Of a DNA stretch of 64,000 nt, positions 45,201-57,100 are shown in pieces. Source of the DNA: Microvelia longipes (taxonomy: Eukaryota > Arthropoda > Insecta > Hemiptera > Veliidae); contig JACMZG010001914.1 of the NCBI GenBank assembly GCA_018340805.1, positions 12,726,110 through 12,790,109 on the forward strand, read 5' to 3'. A program made the translations under genes and the position numbers. Under the pieces are notes generated by a model that was not told where the DNA came from, ran no database searches, and saw only the letters and a list, made by a program, of their open reading frames with translations. Position 1 is the first letter of the stretch. Each line of letters opens with the position of its first letter.

Positions 45201-48200
45201 GATAAAGCACAATAAAATAGAGTTTACAGAAACATACAAGTAAAGGCATTCTAATTGTTTACTTACTGAAAACACTTGTATAGTTATGATATCAATATCA
45301 ATTTGATTTTACTTGAGAAAACGCCACAATGAGATTTCCATGGTCAAATAAAAATGAACTGTGATTATTTTTACATAGATTAAAGATATTAATAGATTTA
45401 AGTATTTGTTAAAAATTAAATGAAATGTCAAACTAAAATGACAAATGACATTAAAAATTGTAAATGTGGAAAAAAATACATAACTTGGTACAAACTAACT
45501 ATAGAGCATGAGATGAGCATGAATATATGGTACAAGATAGCGATGTACAGAAGTAACTATCTGAAAAAGATTACTCCTTTCATAGCGGTGGGGAGTAACC
45601 ATCTGAAAGAAGGTTACTCAGAGACTTCTTTAATGGTTACTCCCCTCATAGCGTTTTGGGGTAAACCATCTGAAGAAGGTTACTCAGAGACCTCTTAAAT
45701 GTTACTCCCCTCATAGCGTTGTTGGGGAGTAACCATCTGAAGAAGGTTACTCAGAGACCTTATTTAAATGGTTACTCCTTAGTTAAGATGCCATATCTTT
45801 GTCTTTCCCTATTCTAACCCCAACAAAAGCCCCAATACTTTTCTACATCCCCGGGTAAGAGCGTACAATAAGGTAAAATATATATAGATTAGTAATAAAA
45901 TCAAAAAAACTAAGGGAGTAACCAAAAAAGGGAGTAACCAGTCTGATCTGTCAAGGGGAGTAACAATCTAAAGAAGGTCACATAAATAAAAAAAGCAGTA
46001 TAGTACTCCCCAAAAAGGGAGTAACTATCTAAAGAAGTGCCAAATATTAAACATTGCTAATGTTAAGCAGCATCAAGAGAGGCCAGTACCTGAATAGGTG
46101 ACTGCTGGGAATAAAAATTATGTTTTCACTTTCTGAGGGTGACCAAAGGAAGTTAAGAATACAAAGCTGTTTTCTTGGCATTGGAGTATTTTGTGCCTGA
46201 TTTTTTTACTATTTTTTAAATTATTTTGTTTGTTTTCAGCCTAATGGAAGGTTTGAAGTAAATAAGAAGATATGTTTAAGTATATCTGGTCACCACCCTG
46301 AGACATGGCAACCTTCATGGTCTATACGGACAGCTTTGTTAGCTTTAATAGCGTTCATGCCTTCAGAAGCAAAGGGAACAATAGCCTCTTTGGATTACAC
46401 ACCTCAAGAGAGAAAAGCATTGGCTAGAAAGTAAAAAAAATATTTTACTATTCTAATCATAACTAATCATCAATAGTAGTGTTATTATGATTTTCTGAAT
46501 TGTCGTACAAATTATTGTAGGGTGGATGTTTTGACTTAGAAATATCCTGATTGTTGTACAAGTTATTGTAGGATGTGTATATTGACAAAAGAATATCCTA
46601 TTGTGTACAAGTTATTGTGTATATTGACAAAAGAATATCCTATTTGTGTACAAGTTATTGTAGGATGTTTATATTGACAAAAGAATATCCTATTTGTGTA
46701 CAAGTTATTGTAGGATGTGTATATTGGATTGTGTAAAGTTAGTAGGATGTGACAAAAGAATATCCTATTTGTTGTACAAGTTATTGTAGGATGTGTATAT
46801 TGAGAAAATAATATCCTATTTGTGTACAAGTTATTGTAGGATGTGTATATTGACAAAAGAATATCCTATTTGTTGTACAAGTTATTGTAGATGTGTATTG
46901 AGAAAATAATATCCTATTTGTACAAGTTATTGTAGGATGTGTGTATTGACAAAGGAATATCCTGTTTGTTGTACAAGTTATTTTAGGCTGTATTGAGAAG
47001 GGAATATCCTGTTATGTCAATGTTCTTTTGATAATACACTGGAAACTGATATGATAAAAATCGTTACCATGATTGTGTTGAGACCAATATTATTCCTCAA
47101 ATAATAGTAAGTATTAGGAATTTTTGTAGCACCATAAACCTAAATTATATTATTGCTTAGTGTTACCAACCAATTTTATGATCATACTTGATTTAATTTT
47201 AAGTTATCAGTTGGTTTCTACCAAGAGCTTTATAAGAAATTTGTTGTGTAATTTGCAATATTTAACATTGATGTTATCATGAGTTGAATGTGCACAGGTC
47301 ACAACAGTGGAAGTGTCCAGAGTGCGGCCCTATAGTTGAACTACTTGGTAAAAATATATCTAATATATCTCAGGCTGAATCTCAAATGATCAAATCTGTC
47401 ACTTTTAAGGTACTTCTACTTACTTTGATAATAAAGGCTTAAAATTAAACATTTTCAAAAACTTTTTTCTGTAGGATTATTCTATTTTTGTTATTGGCTT
47501 TAAAGAACTTTCGTTAAAGAAATACAAAGACTGTTGGTAAAGTATATCACATGTTTTTTTAAGGTTTTGATACATATACTGACAAAAGTTTATTGCCTTA
47601 AATGTAACATAAAATTACGATTGCTATGATTCTATTCGAAAACTTATTGTAATTATTCTTAAACTAGCAATAAAAAAACTCATTACTTGCAAAAATACAC
47701 AAAATGGAGTAGTGCACTCATAAAATTTTAATTAGCCGCTTGTTTTAAGTAATTTAAACTAACCTAGTATTTACAGAATCACTTAAAACTATTTTGGATG
47801 TAAGGAAATATATTATTTACACAAATTATAAATATTTTATGGTAAAAAGCAGAGTGCTAAAAACAATATCAAGTACCATACATAGTTTGTTTACATTTAC
47901 TAGAGTTAAATAAGATGGCTGCTCCCAGATGAGAATTAGAGTCACTCTGGTAAACAAAATATTAACTACATGAAATCGTGATTGTTTCCCTTCTTGGTTT
48001 TATATAATTTTACCCTAGACTTGGATAACCACATTATTCTGTGGTTTAGCGCAGCAAGACTGAAGTAATACCACCTTAGGCTTTAGATAATCACGACAGC
48101 TGTGATTACCGATGTATCCTGTACCTGATTTTTTTATATTTTCATGCAGTCATAAAATCTAAGAATTTACTCCATGGTTTCTTATTTTATTTTGTTTACT

Positions 48201-48564
48201 TTCATGTGGTGATAAAATCTTAAATATTACTTTAAGTTCGGGTAAGGACTATTGTTCTCTCCCAATCCTTCACCAGCATTCCTCACTCCATTGTGGTATT
48301 AGTATTTGTGATAAATTATTTTGACTGATTTTCCAGCCTGAAGTCCAACCTGCTAAATCTAGTTCATCTCAAGAAACAGGGGATTCCACTCAACCCTCCA
48401 CAGAGGCAATGCCTACAACACCTCTCTCAACAACAATACCCAACACGACATCAGACACTCCGTTAACCTACTCTGGTTTCTTTTTTGAACAAAGAACAGC
48501 TGACTGTTTAATAGCTCTAATCGTACTTGTGCTATCCTTTTTAATTTATCGAAGATTCTTTTAA
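42203..48564 (+). CDS. UBE2J1: UBE2J1 / Ubc6e, tail-anchored ER ubiquitin-conjugating enzyme
   Basis: Exons 42203-42239, 43722-43927, 46240-46430, 47298-47409 and 48337-48564 join in phase (1,0,2,0) to 258 codons including the stop, 257 residues (human about 318). The start MDFESKYNTKIPAVKRLM matches the family N-terminus. The UBC fold runs to about residue 145, with NLFEWHFTVKG, GGVYHGRIVFPNEYPMKPP, and NKKICLSISGHHPETWQPSW holding the catalytic Cys typical of Ubc6-type E2s, which have this motif instead of the usual HPN layout. A Ser/Thr/Pro-rich linker leads to a C-terminal membrane anchor (CLIALIVLVLSFLIYRRFF). The family works at the ER membrane in degradation of misfolded proteins with HRD1-type ligases. 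Introns 1 and 2 each contain a TIR transposon. Confidence 0.93.
42464..43196. mobile_element. TIR DNA transposon remnant in UBE2J1 intron 1
   Basis: ATTCATACAGTAGGGGT...CGGGGC...GACACAG...TCTAACTCCC at the left recurs as its complement at 43155-43196. TIR about 48 bp, total 733 bp. An inner GC-richer palindrome with AGATGC repeats lies at 42510-42592. No transposase frame; non-autonomous. Confidence 0.82.
43722..43927 (+). CDS. UBE2J1: UBE2J1 coding exon 2
   Basis: Acceptor TTTTTTCAG before 43722, donor GTAAGC at 43928, 206 nt, phase 1 in and 0 out. Encodes AVKRLMREACELHEP through YPMKPPNIILLT, the first half of the UBC fold. The ATG at 43736 is internal, not the start. Confidence 0.93.
44656..46041. 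mobile_element. Non-autonomous TIR transposon with near-perfect 8-bp target duplication
   Basis: The left end GGTACTTCTTTAGATAGTTA followed by CTCCC and the right end GGGAGTAACTATCTAAAGAA followed by GTGCC are inverted repeats. The flanks AAATAATA (44648-44655) and AAATATTA (46042-46049) differ at one base, suggesting an 8-bp duplication as made by hAT-type elements. The interior has many GGAGTAACC/GGTTACTCC repeats and no transposase. Confidence 0.8.
45580..45790. repeat. Tandem repeat of about 62-68 bp units inside the transposon
   Basis: Three units carrying GGGGAGTAACCATCTGAA, GAAGGTTACTCAGAGAC and CCCCTCATAGCGTT. Confidence 0.8.
46057..46135 (+). repeat. 5S-rRNA-like SINE head
   Basis: TGTTAAGCAGCATCAAGAGA, GGCCAGTACCTGAATAGGTG and ACTGCTGGGAATA correspond to the box A to box C part of 5S rRNA, followed by TTTTCACTTTCTGAGG as in the SINE-like body at 30025. 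The GGGAA after box C is the 5S continuation lost in the 29953 copy. Confidence 0.65.
46240..46430 (+). CDS. UBE2J1: UBE2J1 coding exon 3 (catalytic)
   Basis: Acceptor TTTTCAG before 46240, donor GTAAAA at 46431, 191 nt, phase 0 in and 2 out. Encodes PNGRFEVNKKICLSISGHHP through ALIAFMPSEAKGTIASLDYT and EERKALAR-like PQERKALAR. Contains the active-site Cys. Confidence 0.95.
46431..47297. other. UBE2J1 intron 3, mostly minisatellite
   Basis: About 500 bp of the 867-bp intron is a tandem array (46500-47010). The rest shows nothing recognised. Confidence 0.85.
46500..47010. repeat. Minisatellite, about 45-52 bp unit
   Basis: About ten units combining GTACAAGTTATTGTAGGATG, TGTATATTGA and (C/G)A(A)AA(G/T)AATATCCTATTTG. 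Individual units have deletions. Confidence 0.92.
47298..47409 (+). CDS. UBE2J1: UBE2J1 coding exon 4
   Basis: Acceptor TGCACAG before 47298, donor GTACTT at 47410, 112 nt, phase 2 in and 0 out. Encodes SQQWKCPECGPIVELLGKN and QAESQMIKSVTFK, as in the KKSQ...C..CG...ISFK stretch of UBE2J1. Confidence 0.9.
47410..48336. other. UBE2J1 intron 4
   Basis: AT-rich, 927 bp. No repeat or exon recognised. Confidence 0.7.
48337..48564 (+). CDS. UBE2J1: UBE2J1 terminal exon 5 (linker and membrane anchor)
   Basis: Acceptor TTTTCCAG before 48337, phase 0, stop TAA at 48562-48564. A Ser/Thr/Pro-rich linker is followed by a hydrophobic segment of about 18 residues ending YRRFF, a classic tail anchor. AATAAA follows at 48606. 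Confidence 0.93.
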   Translation, partial: PEVQPAKSSSSQETGDSTQPSTEAMPTTPLSTTIPNTTSDTPLTYSGFFFEQRTADCLIALIVLVLSFLIYRRFF

Positions 48565-48605
48565 GAAAGTCATTTTGATATAAATAGAACCAAAGATTTT
48601 ATAAA

Positions 48606-48611
48606 AATAAA
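48606..48611 (+). terminator. Polyadenylation signal of UBE2J1
   Basis: AATAAA 42 bases after the stop. A second AATAAA occurs near 48706. Use is inferred from position. Confidence 0.5.
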
Positions 48612-49726
48612 TTTAACTTAAATTCTTTCTATTATATTGTCCTGATTTATTATTATATAAATATGAGGTCTAAAAGTTCCCGATGATATCAACATAAAAA
48701 TTTTTAATAAAAAGTGTTATTGATGTTTCCCCAACCTTTTGAATTCTTGTGTGTGCTAAGTAATGTTTACTTTACAATCTAAACAAATTGCTTTATATTT
48801 TTATAGAAAATAAAATACACCTTCGATTTCAGGTTGTGAGATTATGATTAAATAATGCTGCTGTTACAATTTCGAAACACTTGCCATTTTAATGGTATTA
48901 CTGCATTTATAGTAGGGTTTTGTCTCATATTTAATATGAGGTAGAAGTTACCTTATTGTATTATTTAAATTAAAAAATTACATTATGTATGTAAGAAGTT
49001 CTCAAAAGCAGATTTTTCTAGCAATATATTGGAAGGGGGCCTGAACTTCTGATATGCCATCTTAGAAGAGAAAAAATAATCTTATTTAATACAATTTGGA
49101 GAACTCCAACTATGTTTTAGTCTTTTATGATTCCTCAACATGTTTCTTCACGTCAAGAAACAATTTTTGAAAACATACAAAGAGATTTTTATAGATAGTT
49201 GTGGTTTCATTCTGTGAAACCTCCTAGGTAAAAAATAATTTTTAAGGGTAATTTGTTGGATCAATAGATAGCCAATTTAGCCAAGCTAGCGTCTAAAATT
49301 AGTTTTACCAGCTACTAGTGGAATCTGCCAGTATTTGCTAGTTTTACAAACACAATGAACACTAAAATACCAATCTAATAAACTGATACCAGGCTCAATG
49401 CTGAGGCTAGGCTATAAGTTTAATTTTGTTTCTGATTTCTAGAGTTCACTTGCTGAGTCTAGAAACAGCAGTAGTAAGTAAGTAGATCATTCAAACAGGC
49501 TAAATATTTGTATAATACACAACTTTACAAGCAATATACTATATGAGTATGATGTCATTAATTTAATATTGGCTAGTAGCCAAATACATACCATTAATTA
49601 CATTCTAACATTGATGCGTTGAGCCAAACCAACTAATAGAGTATATTAATTATGCAAACAAACAAACACTTTTAGGTTAATTTTTGTGACTTATGAACAA
49701 TAAAGTAAAAAATGTGCATGACTGGG

Positions 49727-49912
49727 TCATCAATGATTTGAAGCAGTCTTATTGGTTCCTTAAATTTCCCTATGCTTAATAACACATCAATTATAATTTT
49801 TGCATCACAAATTATGACTATTGTGAAAAAAACTATAACAAAAATTATAATTTAAACATAGGGGTACTGTTAAGGAACGAATGAGACTGCATTAAATCAT
49901 TGATAAGCAAAT
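49727..49912. mobile_element. Small foldback element
   Basis: ATCAATGATTTGAAGCAGTC, TTATTGGTTCCTTAA and CCCTATG at the left recur as complements ending GACTGCATTAAATCATTGAT at the right. About 185 bp. Confidence 0.78.
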
Positions 49913-50883
49913 CACATAGTTTTTTAAAATATTTGTCAGCCTTGTATACCACTTAAAATGCAAATCTTATTATTAATAAATAAGACAAAGTTAAGTTCCC
50001 AGATAAACCATAATGTATTTTTTTTTTAATTGTTAATTGTTACGTATAAAAACATTGTCATGTAATTTAACATCATTTTTGTTTATTTAATAAAATCGTA
50101 AGTTTTTTTTAATGTAAATAATATATATTTATATGAACCTATTAATTATTATAGCTTATAATAAATAATTGTAAACGATCTTTACAGTTGCATTAATGTA
50201 TTTTGTAGATAATTTACTGTAAACAGAAAAATTATTATTTTTTAAATCTAAAAATGCTGGGTCTGTATTTATAATATATGACTCTTTTAATGCTGTCTCC
50301 TGCAATGATTCTTTTTAAAAATCACTCCTCAATTAAAATACACATTTTAATTTTGACTTAAAAAAGAGGCCATCATCACTGCTGTACGAACAAATAAGAA
50401 CAAATAATAATAATAAAGTAAATAATTAAGAAATAGATCGTTAAAAATAAAATAAAATCTAAGATATATATCCAGAGACTTACTGATTGGAGATGTGTTA
50501 CGCGCTTGAAACATTAAATTGATGAGTGGTGTTCTCTATAATCATTCGTTCCTTTAGAATAGACTCTATTTATGCCCACCCTAAAACTTCTACTGAATCT
50601 TTCAAAATAATACAAATCTTTTGGGCCACTGTAAACAAGAGTTTGAGTTCCCCATTTTAACTTTGATCAGAGATCTTTAGTAAAGGTTTGAATGATGAGA
50701 TTGCAATCCTATAGTCCTTCAAATGTATATTGTTAAAATAATTATTGAAGAATAATTTATTAATTTGATTAAAGTAAAAAATAATTTTGTTGTTATATTT
50801 ATCAATTATATCGTATTGTTATTGATTTTTCACAGTTTTCTTAATAAAGAAGTTAAAATAAATAATTTGTTTTCATTTGAAGT

Positions 50884-51390
50884 GATGTAAAAATGAGGGG
50901 TCAGTGGTTGAGACAGTTTTGACTATCTCATCTTTTTGCCTATTTGTGTGATGGACAAGGTTTTAGCCAAGGGGCTTTTAGTTCAACTACTACATCCGCA
51001 GGGAGCGCAACTAGCACTTATTGCCACTGCTTGACAGTGTTACAGTTGAACTAGAAACCCTTGACTGATGCATATTTTATTCATAAATTATTTATGTTTT
51101 CAGGTTTTCTTTAAAAAAAATATATTTAAACAAAAATAAAGTAAGCTTCAAAAAACAAAAACCCATGTAAATATACCCTTATATACTAAGTTCTATATTA
51201 ACTAATTAAAAAAAATTAAGCCCTTGATCCAGTTATTATTGCTGGTAAATATTTGCAGAAAATATGTACTACTGGTGCTGGTATACAGGTAATCGGAGGA
51301 ACTAAAAGTGACAGGGTCGGATATTTATGTCACTAGGAAAGGAGACGGAAAACTGTCTCAACCGCTGACCCCGTATTTTGCATCTCTTTA
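50884..51390. mobile_element. MITE, about 507 bp
   Basis: The left TIR GATGTAAAAATGAGGGGTCA then GTGGTTGAGACAGTTTT. The right end carries the complement (AAAACTGTCTCAACCGCTGA, CCCCGTATTTTGCATC). No coding sequence inside. Confidence 0.82.
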
Positions 51391-52204
51391 GTTTTCTTAA
51401 ATCTTTTTCTATTGTCATAAAAGTAAAAAATAAAGAGCCCACCTGTTGCAATATGTTTTTTACTAAACTGTATGCTTCTGCAGTTCTAAATCAATCAATA
51501 TTTTTTTTATTTAAACAATAATATTTGAAAGTTTCGCAGAGTAAATTTGAATTTTGTAGAAAAAATATAAATATATTTAAAAAAATACAAATCATAAATA
51601 AGAGCTTTAAGGTAATAAGGTGAACAGACTTAAACCTTATTTCCTTCTGCTAAGATGCAGGCTGATATACTTGAATAAAAGGTAAACAAATAAAGTAAAT
51701 ATTTAATTAAACAAATAGAAGTTTATTTAATATAAAAGAGTCATAATATAAATATAATATTTGTGTTATATTTAATTGAGTGATAATTAATCACAATCTT
51801 AATGCAAGTTATGTGTTGATAAATTAATGCATTTAAAAACATAAGGTTTGGAAATTAAAATATTTTAAATCAAAGATAGTAATGGTAATAGCAGGTAAGG
51901 TAACTCCCAAGCTGTATTAAATGTGTAGGAACTCATGTGAACCAACTATATACAGCTAGACGAAGCTCACCTGTAGGCTACCTCATGGGAAGGTTTTTGA
52001 GTACTTAACACTAATAATTTTTTTAACATACAATAGATCAGTTTACTATATTACTCTAAGATGCTATCCTTTACTATGGAATTTTTCATATGAACTGACT
52101 TTTATCAGTGGAAATTATATTTAGGAGTTTATTTCTTTTGAAATATTGAACAAATATAAATGAATCAACTTTTTGTCAAAGTTTTGTTACAGTATTGTTT
52201 GGTA

Positions 52205-52280
52205 AATCAAGGCCTTATCATAGCCCTTATCACCAGTCAGTACAGCCAACTTCAAGAATTTAGTACAACCGTCTATTCAC
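52205..52280. repeat. Dispersed repeat, also at 25120-25190
   Basis: Same block order as the copy in forked intron 5. An open frame of 66 codons that crosses it is not supported as a gene. Confidence 0.7.
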
Positions 52281-54107
52281 AGTTGCTTTCTATACCACCC
52301 ATTATAAATACAGGCCAGTTTTCTATAGATCCATATGGCCTATATGTGTTACTAGGCTAATATTTTAAATTTGATCTTTATATTAGCAATTATTTTTATT
52401 CCTTGCATATGGATAGGAAGAGGGTGTATGTAAAAAGGAGGCAAGAGGTTTTGGTAGAAAAGCAGGACATTATTACCTGGTAATACAATAGTGCGGTAAT
52501 TTAAATTTGATTTGACAGACTGGTTTATTCACAAATCAAATGTCACTAGAGGGCAGCATTGTTTATGATAACAGAAAGAGGATTTTAATCAAAGACTTAT
52601 GGAAAGAAGCTTATTTTATCTATTTTTTTTACAATTTAATAAATTCGATTCATAGCTCTTTTATCGATTTATTAATAAAACATAATGTGAAGATAAATCA
52701 TATAAACACTTAAAATTAAGGATTAATTTTAATAAAATTATCAGAAAACTTGGGATTCCTATGCTAAAAAGAAATATTTCCAACACTCATAACAGCTTTG
52801 GGTTTTTAACTTGGGAATATGTTACCAACCTAACAGCTTTGCTTTGAATTGGGAATAGGTTTGTTTACATTTCGAATAAACTACTATAATTATTTAAATA
52901 ACAAAATCTCAAATTAGGTACATTACATTTTGATTTATACTTAATATCACAGATTTTTATTTATTATTCTGGATGGCTACCTTATCCATTCAGGTATATA
53001 AATTATACATGAAATTTCTTTGTAACAACCTTAAAGGAAAAAAATTAAACAATCCAAAAAGGATTGAAAATGTGGGAGGTCTTTCAAACTACACTGTATT
53101 TCAATAACTGAATGGTAACCCAAGACAATTATTGGTCCAAACTATAGAGAAATGCATTTTAACTAGTTGTTCAAACAATAAAATATTAAATCAAAGTAGT
53201 GAACTTAAAAATAGCATTAACAAATTTAAAATATCAAATTATTATGATAAAAACAGATTGTGGTTTTGGTATAGATTTGAGCCATACAATAAATCTCATC
53301 CATAAAGTTTTTTTTTGTATTCCATCAGTGTAATAATAAATCCTAGGGTTTAAGTAAAACTAATCAAATAGTGCTAAAGTGAAGAGAACTGTTGTATAAA
53401 ATCAGGTATTTTTATAAGTAACAGTATTAATCTGTACCAATAATTCTAGCAAAAATATAATTTTGAAAATCAAAACTCATTATAAAACGGTTTTCACAAC
53501 GTCTATAACTCTTACTGTTAAATTTATTTGATAACAAACTATTTTGAAACATTAACTCCTTAATAACAATAATACCCCTTTTTGGCACTTTTATAGAAAA
53601 GGGGCCCTCCATCTATAATGTATTAAACATATAGATTGAAGATATTCAATCCCCAACGGGACAGAAGGTGGAATTCGGTGTTATTAGAGGGGACAATATT
53701 ATATTAAAAACATAGATTTATCTTTAGATTTTTAAAAGAAATAGAAAAATAACAATTAACAAACTAAGAAACTAAATTTCAATAAAGCTGAGAAGTGAAT
53801 TTATATAGCACAGCAACCAAAAAACACCAAAACTTTATCACTCCACACTATTAGTGGAGAGGTTTTGATGTTTCTCGTTGCTGTAAGGAACTAAAATTTT
53901 ACTTTTGTCTCTTTCATAAAACTATTCATGTAGAGCTACTGTTTTTTCAGGTCACCATTAATACATTTTAGGCTCCTAAGTACTATCCACCTTAATTTTC
54001 TATACTTAATGTGAAAAGTGCAGTGTAATAGTGACAACTAGTATACATATAAACTTCTTTTAAAGCTGATCATTTAGTACAGGTCAGAACCTATATGTGT
54101 AAGTAAA

Positions 54108-54162
54108 TTACTTTTTATTGTATTCTTCCCATGCCATCCATCCACCTTGAAGATTGAGAACA
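54108..54162 (-). CDS. Rhodanese terminal exon 4
   Basis: Minus strand: acceptor GTTTTAG, then 55 nt encoding (N)VLNLQGGWMAWEEYNKK and TAA. The GGW..W motif closes rhodanese domains. Too short for a frame search. Confidence 0.88.
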
Positions 54163-57100
54163 CTAAAACAAAACAATATTTAGAACAGTTATTGTCACTA
54201 ATTATTTACTTAATTAAAAAAATCAACAAATATGATAAATTTATTTTTAACATATTTTAAATAAAGATATTTAATTCCTGTAGCAGTTTTTGGCACACAC
54301 ATTGCTTCCCACACTGGTGGAAGCAATGGCTTCACCAGTGGCTTGTTGGTTGCCAACAATAATTTGTAGCAGGAACGCACTGTCACCAAATATGGCAAAA
54401 TTAATTGTTTTAGTTTTAATTGAAGTAACAATATAGAGGTATAATCATTACCTTCCACTGATAAGGTTGGCATCACTTATAATTTTACATACTTTTATAC
54501 TATGAATATCACTTTTAAAGTATAATTTTTTTAAACTTATTTTATTCTGCTTACGAGTAAGAGTCAACAATTATTTGGAAATAATAATAGAACCTGACCG
54601 TTCAGGGTTACATAGTATTAGTCCAAGAGATAGGCCTAAAAATGTGACTCATTTTGTACAACTTCAAACCAAATTTTTCTGAAAATATACCTTAAATGAT
54701 GGAAAACCATAGACTGTCTATGTCAGAGTGGAGCCCTTCATATGAATGTGCAAAATATTAGAAAATAGCACAAATTCCAGTTTTCTTGCAATAAGTGGTT
54801 CCCTGTGAGTAGTGTGCAAAGACAAGACATTTTTTAAATGACCATAAATGCACAAATAGCCAATATTTTCACAAAGAAATTCGCTAACTTTGCATGAATG
54901 AACCATTTTTTTGGTGTTTTTCAAAGATCCATAACTTTGGTTGTAGTCATCCAATTTTGATGATAAAACACTCGTTTTATAGAAAATTGTATCATCTTTA
55001 AAAATTGTCCTCTACATATTTTGCTCAAGACCCACAGGAAACCACTTATTTAAAGAAAACTGAAATTTGTGCAATTTTATAAAATTTTGAGGATGCGCAA
55101 TTATACAAAGGGCTCCACTTTGGATAGGCAGACTATGTTGTTTCTTCATAAGGTATATTCTAAAAAAAATTGATTTGATGTAGTATAAAATGAGTCACAT
55201 TTTTTCAGGTCCCGCTCATGGATTGTATTTTTTTAACTCAAATTGGGAGCTGGATGCTGAAAACTACTAGATATTATATCATATCTATATATTATAGTAT
55301 ACATACTACATACCATCACACCTATATACTATAGTACATGCATGTTAGTAAGAACTGTATTTAGAATTCATAATACAAGTACAAATCAAATCCCCCGGCA
55401 TCTACTAAGAGAATAGTAGATGCGGTCCACATGAGATAGTTCCCACAAGGTGAATTCCTTGATGGGCCAAGGCTAGGTATAAGGTATAAATTCTGGCCCA
55501 GACCCTTAAACTGACAAATATTATTAATTATGTATTTTTTTATTTTCTCAAAACTATTAGATATAAGTTAGTTTTAAATTAAATTTAAGTAATTTTGCAT
55601 GATATCTAACTTCAAACTAGGGTGCCTCAGATAATCGCTGAATTGAAACTTGTTAATGTATCATAACTTTATGCATGCATACTAAAATTATTGAAAACAT
55701 TGTAAATTAATAATTATAAACAGTTTTCATAAAAGACTAATTGAATTATAAAAAAATTAAAACCTATTAATTTTACAACACCATTATCTAAGAAATAGAA
55801 TTAACTAACTTGGTAAAGCCAAGTTTATGAGCTGCCTCAGCCGCCATCATACTTCTCTTCCCAGACCTACAAGAAAATATAATTCTATCTTCCTGGCCTG
55901 GTTTGTCGAATGAATATTGCTTCTTGAATGTATCACAGTCCTTTTGAAAAGCATCAGAGATTTCACCAGCTGGAATATATCAACAAAGCAATCAAATACT
56001 GGATTATTAAAAATTATGTCATTCAATAAAAACTGATGTATAGCTGATAATGATATAAAACTGGGTAGAATTGTTGGTCTTACGTCAGTGCAAAATTTCA
56101 GATCCATCCAATCATTCATAGAGATATATTACTGGAGGGGGCATGGCCTATCTTAATACAATGAGAGACCTGAAACATCATTTTGGGGCTCTGTGTAACC
56201 TCATTGAAACCTCCTCCAAGAGTGAATTGAAGTGTTGAGGTTATAATAAATCAATTGCTTTAGGCTTCCCACACATTTTTTGTCTTTTGATTTGGATTTA
56301 AAACATTCTAATATACAAGTTACAGTATTTTTGTTCTGTTTATATGATTATATTGCTAGTTGAAGGAGATCAGATTATTTTTTGATGTTACAATGATACA
56401 ATCATTGTTTTATAAATTTTTTGAGTCATTAATGACAGTTAACTGAATCATTAGTGACCAGGGGGTCCAGCTTCAGCCATTTGGTTGTTCGGCAGCAACG
56501 CCGGTCGCCCAAGGTATCAGAAAAAAACAGTAAGCTTGTTGGTTATAATCATTTAAGACTCGTGCATTTCTGGTGTGATAGAAAATCTCGAGTACACAAT
56601 GTTTACTTGATTATTAGATATTTGCTATGGATATTATGCAATCTTGTACATTATGTACCTGGTTTAAAATAAAGAGAATTATTTATTTATTTTAATTTAG
56701 TTATATTTTTAATAACTTAGGTTGTAATCAACCGATTTTGATGATTAAACACACGTTTTATAGAAAATCTTATCAGCTTTAAAAATGCCCTCACTATGTT
56801 TTGCACACAACCCTCAGGGAACAACTTATTCCAAGAAAACTGAAATTTGTGCAATTTTATAAAATTTTGAGCATGCGTAATCAAATGAAAGGCTTCACTC
56901 TATTTTTCTTAATAATTCAAAGTATATTTTCAGAAACATTTGGTTTGAAGTAGTAAAAACCAATGTGTAATGAGACACATTTTTTCAGGTCCAACTCTTG
57001 GACTCTTATATTATTTGTGTTAGTCATAGAAAAATTATTTTTCCAATAGAACAACCAGTCAAAGAGTTTGAGTTATTTGCTTCCAAGAGAGTGTTTCAGT

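Larger units (their letters stand above)
43928..46239. other. UBE2J1 intron 2
   Basis: Contains an (ATT)n run near 44382-44407, a 1386-bp TIR transposon (44656-46041) and a 5S-like fragment directly after it. No further exon recognised. Confidence 0.75.
48565..54107. other. Gene-poor intergenic region between UBE2J1 and rhodanese
   Basis: 5.5 kb of AT-rich DNA. Contains a foldback (49727-49912), a MITE (50884-51390), a repeat fragment near 50345-50390 also seen around 18520 and 29815 (GAGGYCATCATCA), the 52205-52280 repeat and a region at 53570-53700 resembling 44820-45010. No exon chain recognised. Confidence 0.65.

Noticed and set aside
46563..46856. Minus-strand 97-codon frame in the UBE2J1 minisatellite
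   Set aside because: A translation of the tandem repeat within an intron.
52160..52360. 66-codon plus-strand frame in the gene-poor gap
   Set aside because: It overlaps a dispersed repeat shared with 25120-25190, where the frame is not kept.
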